A stretch of DNA of 35,005 nucleotides from Mycobacterium sp. URHB0044. GTDB lineage: Bacteria; Actinomycetota; Actinomycetes; Mycobacteriales; Mycobacteriaceae. The first letter of the stretch is position 1. Each line of letters starts with the position of its first letter. The notes under the pieces are model-generated. The model searched no databases, had not been told where the DNA came from, and saw only the letters and a program-made list of their open reading frames with translations. A program made the position numbers and the translations under genes. The DNA lies in NCBI RefSeq assembly GCF_000620625.1, contig NZ_KK211157.1, forward strand, positions 184,505 to 219,509. The letters run 5' to 3'. Positions 7,835 to 15,834 of the stretch are shown in pieces.

Positions 7835-9058
7835 TCAGCGAGCGCCCATCAGATGCTCGATCGCCAGCTGGTTCAGCCGGACGAAGCCGAACCCCTTTGC
7901 ACCGAAATAGGATCCGGCGTCGAAGTCCTCGTACGCCGACCGGTCAGCCAACAAATCGCGGTACGTCTCCCCCGGGTTGAGCGTCGGCTGGCGAAGCTCA
8001 GCGACGCGGGCCGCCTCGAGCGCCTGCGCCACCTCGGGGTCGGCACGGAAGGCCGCGGCGCGCTGCTTGAGCAGCAGGTACATCCGCATGTTCGCGGCCG
8101 CCGAAACCCAGACGCCGTCGATGTCCTCGGTCCTGCTGGGCTTGTAGTCGAAGTGGCGGGGGCCCGTGTAGCTCGCGCCGCCACCCACGCCGCCGTTTTC
8201 GAGCAAATCCACCAGGGCGAACGCGTTGGCGAGATCGCCGTGCCCGAACACCAGATCCTGGTCGAATTTGATCCCGCGCTGACCGTTGAGGTCGATGTGG
8301 AACAGCTTGCCGCTGTAGAGCGCCTGGCTGATGCCGTGCACGAAGTTGAGCCCGGCCATCTGCTCGTGTCCGGTCTCGGGGTTCACGCCGACGAGTTCGG
8401 GCTTCGCGAGGGTCTCGATGAAGGCCAGCGCGTGGCCGACGGTCGGCAACAGGATGTCGCCGCGCGGCTCGTTCGGCTTCGGCTCGATCGCGAAGCGCAG
8501 CGGGTAACCGTTGTCGGTGACGTACTCGCACAGTACGTCCAGCGCCTCGCGGTAGCGCTCCAGGGCCGCTTGCACGTCCTTGGCGGTGTCGTACTCGCTG
8601 CCCTCGCGGCCACCCCAGATGACGAAGGTCTGCGCGCCGAGCTCCGCAGCCAAATCGATGTTGCGCAGCACCTTTCGCAGTGCGAACCGGCGCACACCGC
8701 GGTCGTTGCTGGTGAAGCCGCCGTCCTTGAACACCGGCTGGGTGAACAGGTTCGTGGTCACCATCGGCACGACCATGCCTGTCGATTCCAGCGCAGCCGT
8801 CAGCCTGCCGATGGCGTGCCGCCGCTGCGTGTCGGACGACCCGAATTCGAACAGGTCGTCGTCGTGGAACGTCAGGCCGTGGGCACCGAGTTCGGCCAGT
8901 CGCTCGACGGCTTCGACCACGTCCAGCGCGGGACGGGTGGCGACGCCGAACGGATCGGCCGCGGTCCAACCGACGGTCCACAGCCCGAAGGAGAACTTGT
9001 CGGACGGTTGCGGCACCAGGCCGTCGGCCGCGTGAATGGTTGACTCAAGGACGGACAT
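7835..9058 (-). CDS. xylA: Xylose isomerase
   Basis: This 407-residue protein matches actinobacterial xylose isomerases (about 390 residues in Streptomyces) along its length. Visible active-site blocks are LTFHDDDLFEFG (His65 of the proton shuttle), IEPKPNEPRGD (metal Glu and Lys), GVNPETGHEQMAG (metal Glu and His), HIDLNGQRGIKFDQDL (metal Asp pair) and PRHFDYKPSR (metal Asp). It interconverts D-xylose and D-xylulose in the cytoplasm. The start at 9058 is fixed by AAGGAGG six bases upstream. The ROK-type operator 9078-9100 lies just ahead of it, in the spacer with the divergent ROK gene. No xylulokinase gene is in the window, so phosphorylation must be encoded elsewhere. Confidence 0.96.
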   Translation of the reverse strand: MSVLESTIHAADGLVPQPSDKFSFGLWTVGWTAADPFGVATRPALDVVEAVERLAELGAHGLTFHDDDLFEFGSSDTQRRHAIGRLTAALESTGMVVPMVTTNLFTQPVFKDGGFTSNDRGVRRFALRKVLRNIDLAAELGAQTFVIWGGREGSEYDTAKDVQAALERYREALDVLCEYVTDNGYPLRFAIEPKPNEPRGDILLPTVGHALAFIETLAKPELVGVNPETGHEQMAGLNFVHGISQALYSGKLFHIDLNGQRGIKFDQDLVFGHGDLANAFALVDLLENGGVGGGASYTGPRHFDYKPSRTEDIDGVWVSAAANMRMYLLLKQRAAAFRADPEVAQALEAARVAELRQPTLNPGETYRDLLADRSAYEDFDAGSYFGAKGFGFVRLNQLAIEHLMGAR

Positions 9059-9077
9059 CTCCGGCCTCCTTACCTAG

Positions 9078-9100
9078 ATTTGTTCAGAGCTCGAACATAT
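9078..9100. promoter_or_regulatory. Putative ROK operator, site A (xylA / ROK divergent promoter)
   Basis: Half-sites ATTTGTTC and GAACATAT around a 7-base centre make a 23-bp palindrome with the same spacing and outer bases as site B at 7771-7793. It sits 19 bases before the xylA start codon and 36 bases before the ROK start codon. A -10-like TATGAT (9098-9103) for the ROK gene overlaps its right end. This arrangement suggests autoregulation plus repression of xylA. Confidence 0.65.
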
Positions 9101-9136
9101 GATGTGTCGTACGCCACTGTCAATGGGAGGAACCGC

Positions 9137-10276
9137 GTGGTTCGCACCGCCAGGATCGGGACCAGCACCGACGACGTCCGCCGGCGCAACCTGTCCGGCG
9201 TGCTCACCCTCGTCCACCGCCACGGCGGCCTCAGCCGCGCAGAACTCACCCGCCGCACGGAGCTGTCCCGATCCACCGTCAAGGACCTCGTCGAGGAGTT
9301 GGCCGAACACGGCCTCGTCGAGGAAGCGCAACCCGGCGCGGCCGCCCAGGTGGGCAGGCCGAGCCCCGTCGTACGCCCGCAGCAGCGCGTCCTGACCATT
9401 GCGGTGAATCCCGAAATCGACGCCGTCACCGTCGGATTGGTGAGTCTCGGCGGCACGGTCATCGAGGTGACGAGGCACCCCACCTCCGGTGTCCCCGGCG
9501 TCGAGGAGACGGTCGCGCTGGCCGCGGAGTCCATCGATGGGATTCGGCGGCGGCTGGAGCCCGACCGCCACGTCACCGCGATCGGGGTGGCCGTCCCCGG
9601 CCTGGTGCACGCCGCCGGATCGATGGTGCGGTTGGCGCCCCACCTGGATTGGCACGACGCCGAGATCGGCGAACTGCTCAGTGCTGCAACTCAACTGCCG
9701 GTGTACGCGGCCAACGACGCCAATCTTGGCGCGATCGCCGAGCACGTCTTTGGGGGGCACTCAGGAGCCCAACACATGATCTACGTCAACGGCGGCGCCG
9801 GTGGCATCGGCGCAGGCGTGGTGATCGCCGGCGAACTCCTCGACGGCGCGGCGGGTTACGCCGGCGAGCTGGGCCACACCTTCGTCGGGGGTGCGGCCAT
9901 GTGTCACTGCGGCGGCATCGGATGCCTGGAGACCGAAGTCAGCCAGTCTCAGACGAATGACCCCGATGCGAAAACCGTTGAACGCCAGGCGCATTATCTC
10001 GGCATCGCCCTCGGCAACGCCGTCAACGTGCTGAACCCGGGACTGATCGTACTTGGCGGATTCCTTCGGGTGTTTCCCTCGTTGGCACCGGAGGTGCTCA
10101 ACGATGCGCTCGCGCGGCACAGTCTTCGCGCGGCTCGCGATCTCGTCAGGATCGTCCCTGCGAGCCTGGGCTCCGAGACGCTGATGATCGGGGCCGCCGA
10201 ACTGGCGTTCGCGCCGCTACTGTCCGACCCCGCTGCGCACTACCATCAACGCATCGACCGCGACAGCGCCGTCTGA
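9137..10276 (+). CDS. ROK-family transcriptional regulator, divergent from xylA (XylR-like)
   Basis: This protein of about 379 residues has an N-terminal winged helix (RRRNLSGVLTLVHRHGGLSRAEL, TELSRSTVKDLVEELAEHGLV) and a ROK domain with AANDANLGAIAEHVFGG and the zinc motif CHCGGIGCLETE. The GTG at 9137 is chosen because GGGAGG lies 6 bases upstream; the longer frame from a TTG at 9080 would start inside the operator. Divergence from xylA across a palindromic site is the standard layout for a local xylose repressor. The C-terminal 60 bases overlap the convergent acyl-CoA synthetase gene, and both ends look genuine (AAELAFAPLLSDP is a normal ROK ending). Confidence 0.9.
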   Translation: MVRTARIGTSTDDVRRRNLSGVLTLVHRHGGLSRAELTRRTELSRSTVKDLVEELAEHGLVEEAQPGAAAQVGRPSPVVRPQQRVLTIAVNPEIDAVTVGLVSLGGTVIEVTRHPTSGVPGVEETVALAAESIDGIRRRLEPDRHVTAIGVAVPGLVHAAGSMVRLAPHLDWHDAEIGELLSAATQLPVYAANDANLGAIAEHVFGGHSGAQHMIYVNGGAGGIGAGVVIAGELLDGAAGYAGELGHTFVGGAAMCHCGGIGCLETEVSQSQTNDPDAKTVERQAHYLGIALGNAVNVLNPGLIVLGGFLRVFPSLAPEVLNDALARHSLRAARDLVRIVPASLGSETLMIGAAELAFAPLLSDPAAHYHQRIDRDSAV

Positions 10277-12271
10277 GGAGACGATCACCGGATTGGCCTC
10301 GACCGCGTCGAGCGCGTCGCCGAGTTCGATTGCCAGCGTGGAGAATGCGGCGATGACGTCGGCCAGGGCCGCGAGGTCCGCGGGTGGCGAACCGCGCCAG
10401 CCTGCCAGCAGCGCTCGGATGCGCATGCCCTCCAGCAGTCGGAGCGCCCCGGTCCGCGACATTCCAGGCAGCGCGACCACGCGGTCGTCGAGCAGCTCGA
10501 TCAACGTGCCGCCCGCCGCGACCACCACCAGCGGGCCGAACGCCTGGTCCCGAACCACGCCGACGGAGATCTCGACGCCCTCGTCGATCATCGGTTGCAC
10601 GGTGACGTCGGTCCCGAGCCGTCGTGCCATCGTCGTATATGCCGCGCACAGCGCCTCGGCGTCGGCGATGCCGAGCACGACGCCGCCCACATCGCTCTTG
10701 TGCTCGGCGCCCAGCGTCTTCAGCGCGACGGGATAGCCGATCGCCGAACCAGCTGCCACGGCCTCCTCCACCGATCCAGCCACGCGCGGCGCGGCGACAG
10801 GAACCCCGTAATCGGCGAGCAGGTCGAACGCCGCACCCGGGTCCCAGGCCGACAGTCGCGCGCGCCAGCGGCGCCGCCGGTCGGCGTCGACGGCGAGCGG
10901 CACGTCGTCCACCGGCAACGGCCACGTGGCGAGGTGGCCGAGTGCGGCCAGCCCGCTGCTGGTTCCCTCCAGGACGGCGACACCGTTGTGCCGCAACCGT
11001 TCCGCGGTGACTCGGTCGATGGCGGACGGTAGCGAGGCCAGCACCGCGATGGGCGCTTCGGTGTCGGCCGCGACGTCGAGGACCGCGTCGACGTACGACG
11101 TGTCGCCGTCGAACTCGGTCACCAGGTCCACCGCCAGCGCCGTGACAGCCACCGCGGGGTCGTCGACGATGACTCGCAGGCAGGCCCGGAACAGGCCGCG
11201 GGTGTCGGCTCCGGTACCCCAGACGTCCAGCGGGTTGGTCGCGAGGAGTCCCTCGTCGAGCAGGCCCTCGATCGATTGCACGGTGCGCTCGGACAGCGCG
11301 GCGAACTCCACGCCCGACGCGTGTGCCAGGTCAGCGGTCAGGGCGCGTTCGGCTCCCGAATCATGCACTGTCGCAATGCCCTTCGCGCCTCGCGTCGGGT
11401 GCCGCCCCGCGCAGAACAGTTCGATCGTGTCGGTGAACTCGGCAAGATCCCTCACCCGGATGGCGCCGACCGCATTGCAGAACGCCTGCCACCCGGCGTC
11501 CTCGCCGGCCAGTGCTCCGGAGTGCGCGGCGACCATGGCACGCCCGGTCGGCGAGCCGCCGACGGGCAGGACCACCACCGGCACGTCGCGTTCGGCGGCC
11601 CGCAGCAGCGCCTGGCGCAGCCGGGGCGCCGAGCGCGGGGTCTCCATCAGCAGGGCGACCAGCTTGGTGCCGGGGTCGTCGAGTGCATGGTCGACGTAAT
11701 CGGCGGTGTCGGTGACGATTTCCTGACCCGAGGACACCGCGAGCCGGTACCCGAACCCTCGCCCGCACCGCAGCAGAGTCGAGAAGGCCGATCCGGAATG
11801 GGTGACGAGGCTGACCCCGCCGTCGGGCAGCGGATCCGGCTCGAGATAGCCCAGCGCGCGTACGCCGGTCACGTTGTTGACGAAACCCATGCAGCCCGCG
11901 CCGCACAACGCCAGGCCGCCTGCCGAGGCCACGGCGGCGATCTTGTCGCGGAGGCCGTGCGCCGCACCGAAGAGCACGGCGGACCGCGCACCCGACTCGA
12001 CCGCCAGCTCCAGTTGTGGGATCAGCGCACCGTCGGGCACGCCGAGCAGGACCAGGTCGACGGGTTCGTCGAGATCGGCCAGCGAAGGGGCACAGGGCAG
12101 GTCGCCGATCCGGTCGTATCGCGGGTTGACGAGATGTGTTCGTGCCGAGCTGCGTCGGGCCTCGATCACCATGCGTGCGCCGAAGCTGTCCGGCCTGTCG
12201 CTGGCGCCCACCACCGCGACCGAGCGCGCGCCAAGCATGGCCGCGACGGCCGCCCGGCGCGCGTCGTCCAT
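10217..12271 (-). CDS. Acetate/acyl-CoA ligase, ADP-forming (acyl-CoA synthetase)
   Basis: This 684-residue fused protein has an N-terminal CoA-binding domain (SVAVVGASDRPDSFG), succinyl-CoA-ligase-like domains with AAHSGALAGEDAGWQAF holding the expected phospho-histidine, and a C-terminal ATP-grasp domain (YPVALKTLGAEHKSDVGGV, DALDAVEANPVIV). This is the alpha-beta fused NDP-forming acyl-CoA synthetase architecture, which makes an acyl-CoA from an acid, ATP and CoA, or runs in reverse. The start at 12271 lies 4 bases after the stop of the CrtI-like gene, so the two are co-transcribed; a longer frame to 12508 would overlap that gene. Acid specificity is unknown. With the acyl-CoA dehydrogenase of the same operator set, it suggests the degraded compound ends as a CoA ester. 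Confidence 0.9.
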   Translation of the reverse strand: MDDARRAAVAAMLGARSVAVVGASDRPDSFGARMVIEARRSSARTHLVNPRYDRIGDLPCAPSLADLDEPVDLVLLGVPDGALIPQLELAVESGARSAVLFGAAHGLRDKIAAVASAGGLALCGAGCMGFVNNVTGVRALGYLEPDPLPDGGVSLVTHSGSAFSTLLRCGRGFGYRLAVSSGQEIVTDTADYVDHALDDPGTKLVALLMETPRSAPRLRQALLRAAERDVPVVVLPVGGSPTGRAMVAAHSGALAGEDAGWQAFCNAVGAIRVRDLAEFTDTIELFCAGRHPTRGAKGIATVHDSGAERALTADLAHASGVEFAALSERTVQSIEGLLDEGLLATNPLDVWGTGADTRGLFRACLRVIVDDPAVAVTALAVDLVTEFDGDTSYVDAVLDVAADTEAPIAVLASLPSAIDRVTAERLRHNGVAVLEGTSSGLAALGHLATWPLPVDDVPLAVDADRRRRWRARLSAWDPGAAFDLLADYGVPVAAPRVAGSVEEAVAAGSAIGYPVALKTLGAEHKSDVGGVVLGIADAEALCAAYTTMARRLGTDVTVQPMIDEGVEISVGVVRDQAFGPLVVVAAGGTLIELLDDRVVALPGMSRTGALRLLEGMRIRALLAGWRGSPPADLAALADVIAAFSTLAIELGDALDAVEANPVIVSSDGAVAVDALMVVRSGVGQ

Positions 12272-12275
12272 CCGG

Positions 12276-13919
12276 CTAGGACCGCCGGCCCAGCGCGGCG
12301 AGGCCACGTCGGCCGGCCTTCTTCTTGTCCGCGAGAGCGGCCCTGGCGGCCTGCCAGCCCGGGATGCCGCAGACGCCCCCACCGGCATGGGTGGCCGAAC
12401 TGCCGTTGTACAGGCCCGCGATCGGGGTGCGGTAGTCGGCGAAACCCGGCGCGGGGCGCATGTGGAACAGCTGCTCCAGCGAGAGCTCGCCGTGGAAGAT
12501 GTTGCCACCGATCAGGCCGTACTCGTGCTCCATCTCGTACGGCCCGACGACGTCGCGGTGCGTGATCGACGACTTGAAGCCGGGGGCGACCTGGTCGTAG
12601 AGATCGATCAGGCGGTCGGTGTAGGCGTCGAGTTCTTCTGTGTGCGGTTCCTGGCTCCACTGCGCAGGTACCCACTGGGTGAACAGCGACATGATGTGCG
12701 TGCCATCGGGATTCAGCGTCGTGTCGAGTGCGGTGGGGATGACGCCGTCGCTGAACGGCAGCAGCGCCGGCTTGCCAGCGCGGGCATCCTGGAAGGCCGC
12801 TTCGATGTACTCCATGGTGGGCGCCATCTCCACCGAACCGGTGTGATGCTCGGCCAGACCGGAACTGGGGTCGGCCGTGAAGTTGGGCAACTCGGCCAGC
12901 GCCAGGTTGATCTTGACGACGCCGCTTCGCGTCTTCCAGTGCTCGATGTCGCCGACGAAGTCATCGGGCAGCTCGGCGCGCGGAATGTGGTCCAGGAAGG
13001 CGATCTTCGGATGCAGCGTGGTGACGATCAGCGGGGCGGAGATCTCGTCGCCGTTCTCGAGGACGACGCCGCGCGCCGTGCCGTTGCGTACCAGCAGCCG
13101 GGAAACCCTTGCCTTGGTGCGGATCTCAGCACCGAAGCTGCGCGCCGATCGAGCGATGGCCTCCGAAACCGCACCCATGCCACCCTCGGGATAGCCCCAG
13201 CTGCCGAGTTGGCCGTCGCCGACGTCACCGATGGAGTGATGGGCCATCACGTAGGCCGTTCCCGGCTCGTACGGCCCGGCCCACGTGCCGATCACGCCGT
13301 TGACCGCCAGCGCCCCCTTGATCTGGGGCGACTCGAACCAGTCGTCGAGCAGGTCGGCGATGCTCATCGTCAGCAGCCGGGTCACGTCGGCGGTGGTGCG
13401 GACGTCGATGCCGCGCTGGCTCCACACCAGCTTCGCCAGGTCGATGAGGTCCGACGGCCGGCGGGAACCGATGGTGGGCGGCACCTGGGTGAGCAGGGGA
13501 CCCATCACCTCGGCGATGCCCTCCAGCCACGCGTTCCACTTCGGCCACGCGTCGGCGTCCTTCTTCGACCACTTCGCCAGCTGTTCGTGGGTCCGCGCCG
13601 GATCGTCGTCGTAGATGGTGAGCGACCCGCCCTCCGGAAAGGCCTGGTAGTACGGGCCCATCGGGTGCACCTTGTAGCCGTGCCGCTCGAGGCCGAGCTC
13701 ACGCACGATGGTGGGCGGCATCAAGCTCATCACGTACGACAGCCGGGTCACCCGAAGGTGGGGCGCGTCCTCCCACGGCGACTCGGTGGTGGCGGCGCCG
13801 CCGAGGCTGCCGCGCGATTCCAGCACCAGAGTCCGTGCGCCGGAGCGGGCGAGGTAGGCCGCCGAGACCAATCCGTTGTGGCCGCCGCCGATCACGATCG
13901 CGTCGTACGCATTCGACAT
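12276..13919 (-). CDS. NAD(P)/FAD-dependent oxidoreductase, phytoene-desaturase-like (PYROXD2-type)
   Basis: This 547-residue protein begins YDAIVIGGGHNGLVSAAYLA, the dinucleotide-binding motif, followed by LVLESRGSLGGAA, and has a C-terminal FAD block GLYNGSSATHAGGGVCG. Length and order match the CrtI/amine-oxidase superfamily, particularly the bacterial phytoene-dehydrogenase-related proteins not involved in carotenoids. AAGAGG lies about 7 bases before the ATG. No crtB or crtE is present, so carotenoid desaturation is unlikely; an amine, amino-acid or acyl oxidation fits the neighbours better, but the substrate is unknown. It is divergent from the TetR gene with operator site 2 (13955-13970) between them, and precedes the acyl-CoA synthetase. 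The C-terminus is basic (KKKAGRRGLAALGRRS). Confidence 0.87.
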   Translation of the reverse strand: MSNAYDAIVIGGGHNGLVSAAYLARSGARTLVLESRGSLGGAATTESPWEDAPHLRVTRLSYVMSLMPPTIVRELGLERHGYKVHPMGPYYQAFPEGGSLTIYDDDPARTHEQLAKWSKKDADAWPKWNAWLEGIAEVMGPLLTQVPPTIGSRRPSDLIDLAKLVWSQRGIDVRTTADVTRLLTMSIADLLDDWFESPQIKGALAVNGVIGTWAGPYEPGTAYVMAHHSIGDVGDGQLGSWGYPEGGMGAVSEAIARSARSFGAEIRTKARVSRLLVRNGTARGVVLENGDEISAPLIVTTLHPKIAFLDHIPRAELPDDFVGDIEHWKTRSGVVKINLALAELPNFTADPSSGLAEHHTGSVEMAPTMEYIEAAFQDARAGKPALLPFSDGVIPTALDTTLNPDGTHIMSLFTQWVPAQWSQEPHTEELDAYTDRLIDLYDQVAPGFKSSITHRDVVGPYEMEHEYGLIGGNIFHGELSLEQLFHMRPAPGFADYRTPIAGLYNGSSATHAGGGVCGIPGWQAARAALADKKKAGRRGLAALGRRS

Positions 13920-13954
13920 TGGGGACCTCTTTCGTGGGGCTCGCCAGCCTGCCT

Positions 13955-13970
13955 GACTGACTGTTCAATC
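13955..13970. promoter_or_regulatory. TetR-type operator, site 2 (CrtI-like / tetR divergent promoter)
   Basis: GACTGACTGTTCAATC is an imperfect copy of the GACTGA-N4-TCAGTC repeat, differing by one base in the right arm. It lies in the 104-base spacer between the CrtI-like gene and the TetR gene, which points to autoregulation. On the minus strand a promoter TTGTCT - 17 bases - TAGATT places the -10 box (13967-13972) on the operator edge, as TAGACT does at sites 1 and 3. Confidence 0.68.
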
Positions 13971-14023
13971 TAATCAAGTGTTACGCTACAGACAAGTACT
14001 CAGCACGAGGGGACCGCAAGCAC

Positions 14024-14689
14024 ATGGCCGAACCCGCGCCCGCGACGGAGAACAACGAAGCCCGCCGCACCGAGATGCTGCGCGCCGCAGCCGAGCTGAT
14101 CTGTGAACGCGGCTTCGGCGACACCCGCATCGCCGACGTGGCCAAGCGCGCGGGAGTGAGCTCGGCTCTGGTCATCTACTACTTCGGCACCAGGGACCGG
14201 CTGCTCGTCGATGCGCTGCGCCACTCGGAGGAATCGTTCTACGAGGCAGGCGAGAAGATGCTCGCCGAAGTCACCTCGCTGCGGGAGCGCCTCTCGTTGC
14301 TCATCAAGTGGACGTGTGTACCCGAGGCGGACAACGAGATTCCCGGCGCATGGGGACTGTGGTTCGACCTCTGGGCGCAGGCCTTCCGGCACGACGAGGT
14401 CAGGGCCGGCCGCGTCGAGCTGGACGCCCGCTGGCGCAAGATGATCGTCGACGCCATCAAGTCGGCCGAGGCGATGGACGAGCTCGACGTCGACATCGAC
14501 GCCCGACTGTTCGCGCTCGAGTTCAGCGCACTGCTCGACGGACTCTCGATCCAGGTGGCACTCGACGACCCGGAGGTCGACTCGGACATGGCGTATCGGA
14601 TCGCCATGCGATTCGCCGAACGCGAGCTGAAGCTGCCCCCGGCGAAGAAGCCCGCAGCGAAGAAGCCGATCAGAGCGAAGAAGGGCTGA
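14024..14689 (+). CDS. TetR-family transcriptional regulator, probable repressor of the surrounding amine regulon
   Basis: This 221-residue protein has a TetR helix-turn-helix at about residues 15-60 (TEMLRAAAELICERGFGDTRIADVAKRAGVSS in outline, then ALVIYYFGTRDRLLVDAL) and a C-terminal ligand domain rich in tryptophan and acidic residues, for example GAWGLWFDLWAQAF. Such an acidic aromatic pocket would suit a cationic ligand, though this is inference. The tail LPPAKKPAAKKPIRAKKG is lysine-rich. AGGGGA lies about 9 bases before the ATG. It is divergent from the CrtI-like gene across operator site 2. Since the same operator stands in front of three other transcription units, this protein is the best candidate for the shared repressor. 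The 3' end overlaps potA by 20 bases. Confidence 0.9.
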   Translation: MAEPAPATENNEARRTEMLRAAAELICERGFGDTRIADVAKRAGVSSALVIYYFGTRDRLLVDALRHSEESFYEAGEKMLAEVTSLRERLSLLIKWTCVPEADNEIPGAWGLWFDLWAQAFRHDEVRAGRVELDARWRKMIVDAIKSAEAMDELDVDIDARLFALEFSALLDGLSIQVALDDPEVDSDMAYRIAMRFAERELKLPPAKKPAAKKPIRAKKG

Positions 14690-15824
14690 GCTCCTCCGCG
14701 TCCTCGGCCAGGGGGTCGACGATCGGCTGTGCGCGGCTGCGGTGCAATACCCGCACCGCGTCGTGGGAACAGACACACGTGACGGCTTCGCCCGGCCGAT
14801 GGGCGACCGATCCAGGACCCGACGCGTTGGGCACCTCCACGACCAACGCCGCAGGCGCGCCGACGTCGACATGAACCTGCGTGGACGCACCGAGGTAGAC
14901 CACTTCGGTCACGGTGCCGCGAATGGCATTGTGCCCCTGCGGTACCGCTGCCCCGACGTCCTGCAGTGCGATCCGTTCGGGGCGGATCACGATGGCTGCC
15001 GGACCCGTGCGCACCGAACCGTCGACGGCCGCGCCGAGCCGCGTGTCCATCGCCGAGCAGATGGCCGACGCCCCAGCCAGTTCCAACACGTCGGCATCGA
15101 AGATGTTGGCCGCACCCAGGAAGCCGGCCACGAACGTCGTGGCGGGCTTCGAGTAGATCTCCTGAGGTGGGCCGACCTGCTCGACGCGCCCCTCGGCGAG
15201 CACGGCGATCCTGTCGCTCATGGTGAGCGCTTCCTCCTGATCGTGGGTCACGTACACGAACGTGATGCCCACCTCCCGCTGCACCGCGCGCAACTCGAGC
15301 TGTAACTGCTTGCGCAGCTTGGCATCCAGCGCACCGAGCGGCTCGTCCAGCAGCAGGACCCTTGGCCGCAGCACCAGCGCGCGGGCCAGCGCGGCGCGCT
15401 GCTGCTGGCCGCCCGAGAGCTGAGCCGGCCGGCGCTTGGCGAACGGACGCAGCTGCACCAGGTCCAATGCCTCCGCCACCCGCCGCTTGGTCTCGTCCTT
15501 CGAGGCCTTCTGATACCGGAGCCCGAAGGCCACGTTGTCCCACACGGTCATGAACGGGAACAGCGCATACGTCTGGAACACGGTGTTGACCGGGCGGCGG
15601 TTCGGCGGGTCACCGGCGACGTCACGACCGTCGAGTTCGATGCGGCCGGAGTCGGGCTTCTCGAACCCCGCGATCATGCGCAGCGTCGTGGTCTTGCCGC
15701 ACCCGGAAGCGCCGAGCAGCGAATAGAACTGGCCCGCAGGGATGTCGAGGTCGATGCCGGTGACCGCGGGCACCCCGTCGAAGGACTTGACCAGTTCGAC
15801 CAGCCGGATCTCACCGCCGGTCAC
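14670..15824 (-). CDS. potA: Spermidine/putrescine-type ABC transporter ATP-binding protein
   Basis: This 384-residue protein has Walker A GASGCGKTT, Q-loop VFQTYALFPFMTV, signature LSGGQQQR, Walker B VLLLDEPLGALD and H-loop VTHDQEEALTMSDRI, followed by a C-terminal TOBE-like domain (AIVIRPERIAL). That layout is typical of PotA/FbpC-type importers. The GTG at 15824 (VTGGEIRLVELVKSFDG) lies 10 bases after the aminotransferase stop; the longer frame from 15962 would lie within that gene. It energises the permeases PotB and PotC, which are encoded on the other side of the divergent promoter at 17224-17350. The transported amine is not known; compounds other than polyamines are possible. Confidence 0.87.
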   Translation of the reverse strand: MTGGEIRLVELVKSFDGVPAVTGIDLDIPAGQFYSLLGASGCGKTTTLRMIAGFEKPDSGRIELDGRDVAGDPPNRRPVNTVFQTYALFPFMTVWDNVAFGLRYQKASKDETKRRVAEALDLVQLRPFAKRRPAQLSGGQQQRAALARALVLRPRVLLLDEPLGALDAKLRKQLQLELRAVQREVGITFVYVTHDQEEALTMSDRIAVLAEGRVEQVGPPQEIYSKPATTFVAGFLGAANIFDADVLELAGASAICSAMDTRLGAAVDGSVRTGPAAIVIRPERIALQDVGAAVPQGHNAIRGTVTEVVYLGASTQVHVDVGAPAALVVEVPNASGPGSVAHRPGEAVTCVCSHDAVRVLHRSRAQPIVDPLAEDAEELSPSSL

Positions 15825-15834
15825 AGGACGGCGC

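Noticed and set aside
9080..9136. N-terminal extension of the divergent ROK regulator from TTG at 9080
   Set aside because: The extension lies in the operator and promoter and lacks a ribosome binding site; GGGAGG precedes the GTG at 9137.
12276..13919. Carotenoid phytoene desaturase
   Set aside because: No crtB, crtE or cyclase genes accompany it and the sequence fits the PYROXD2-like branch; context is amine catabolism.
11874..13973. 699-residue plus-strand open frame
   Set aside because: It runs opposite the acyl-CoA synthetase and CrtI-like genes, both of which have clear family motifs; its own translation has none.
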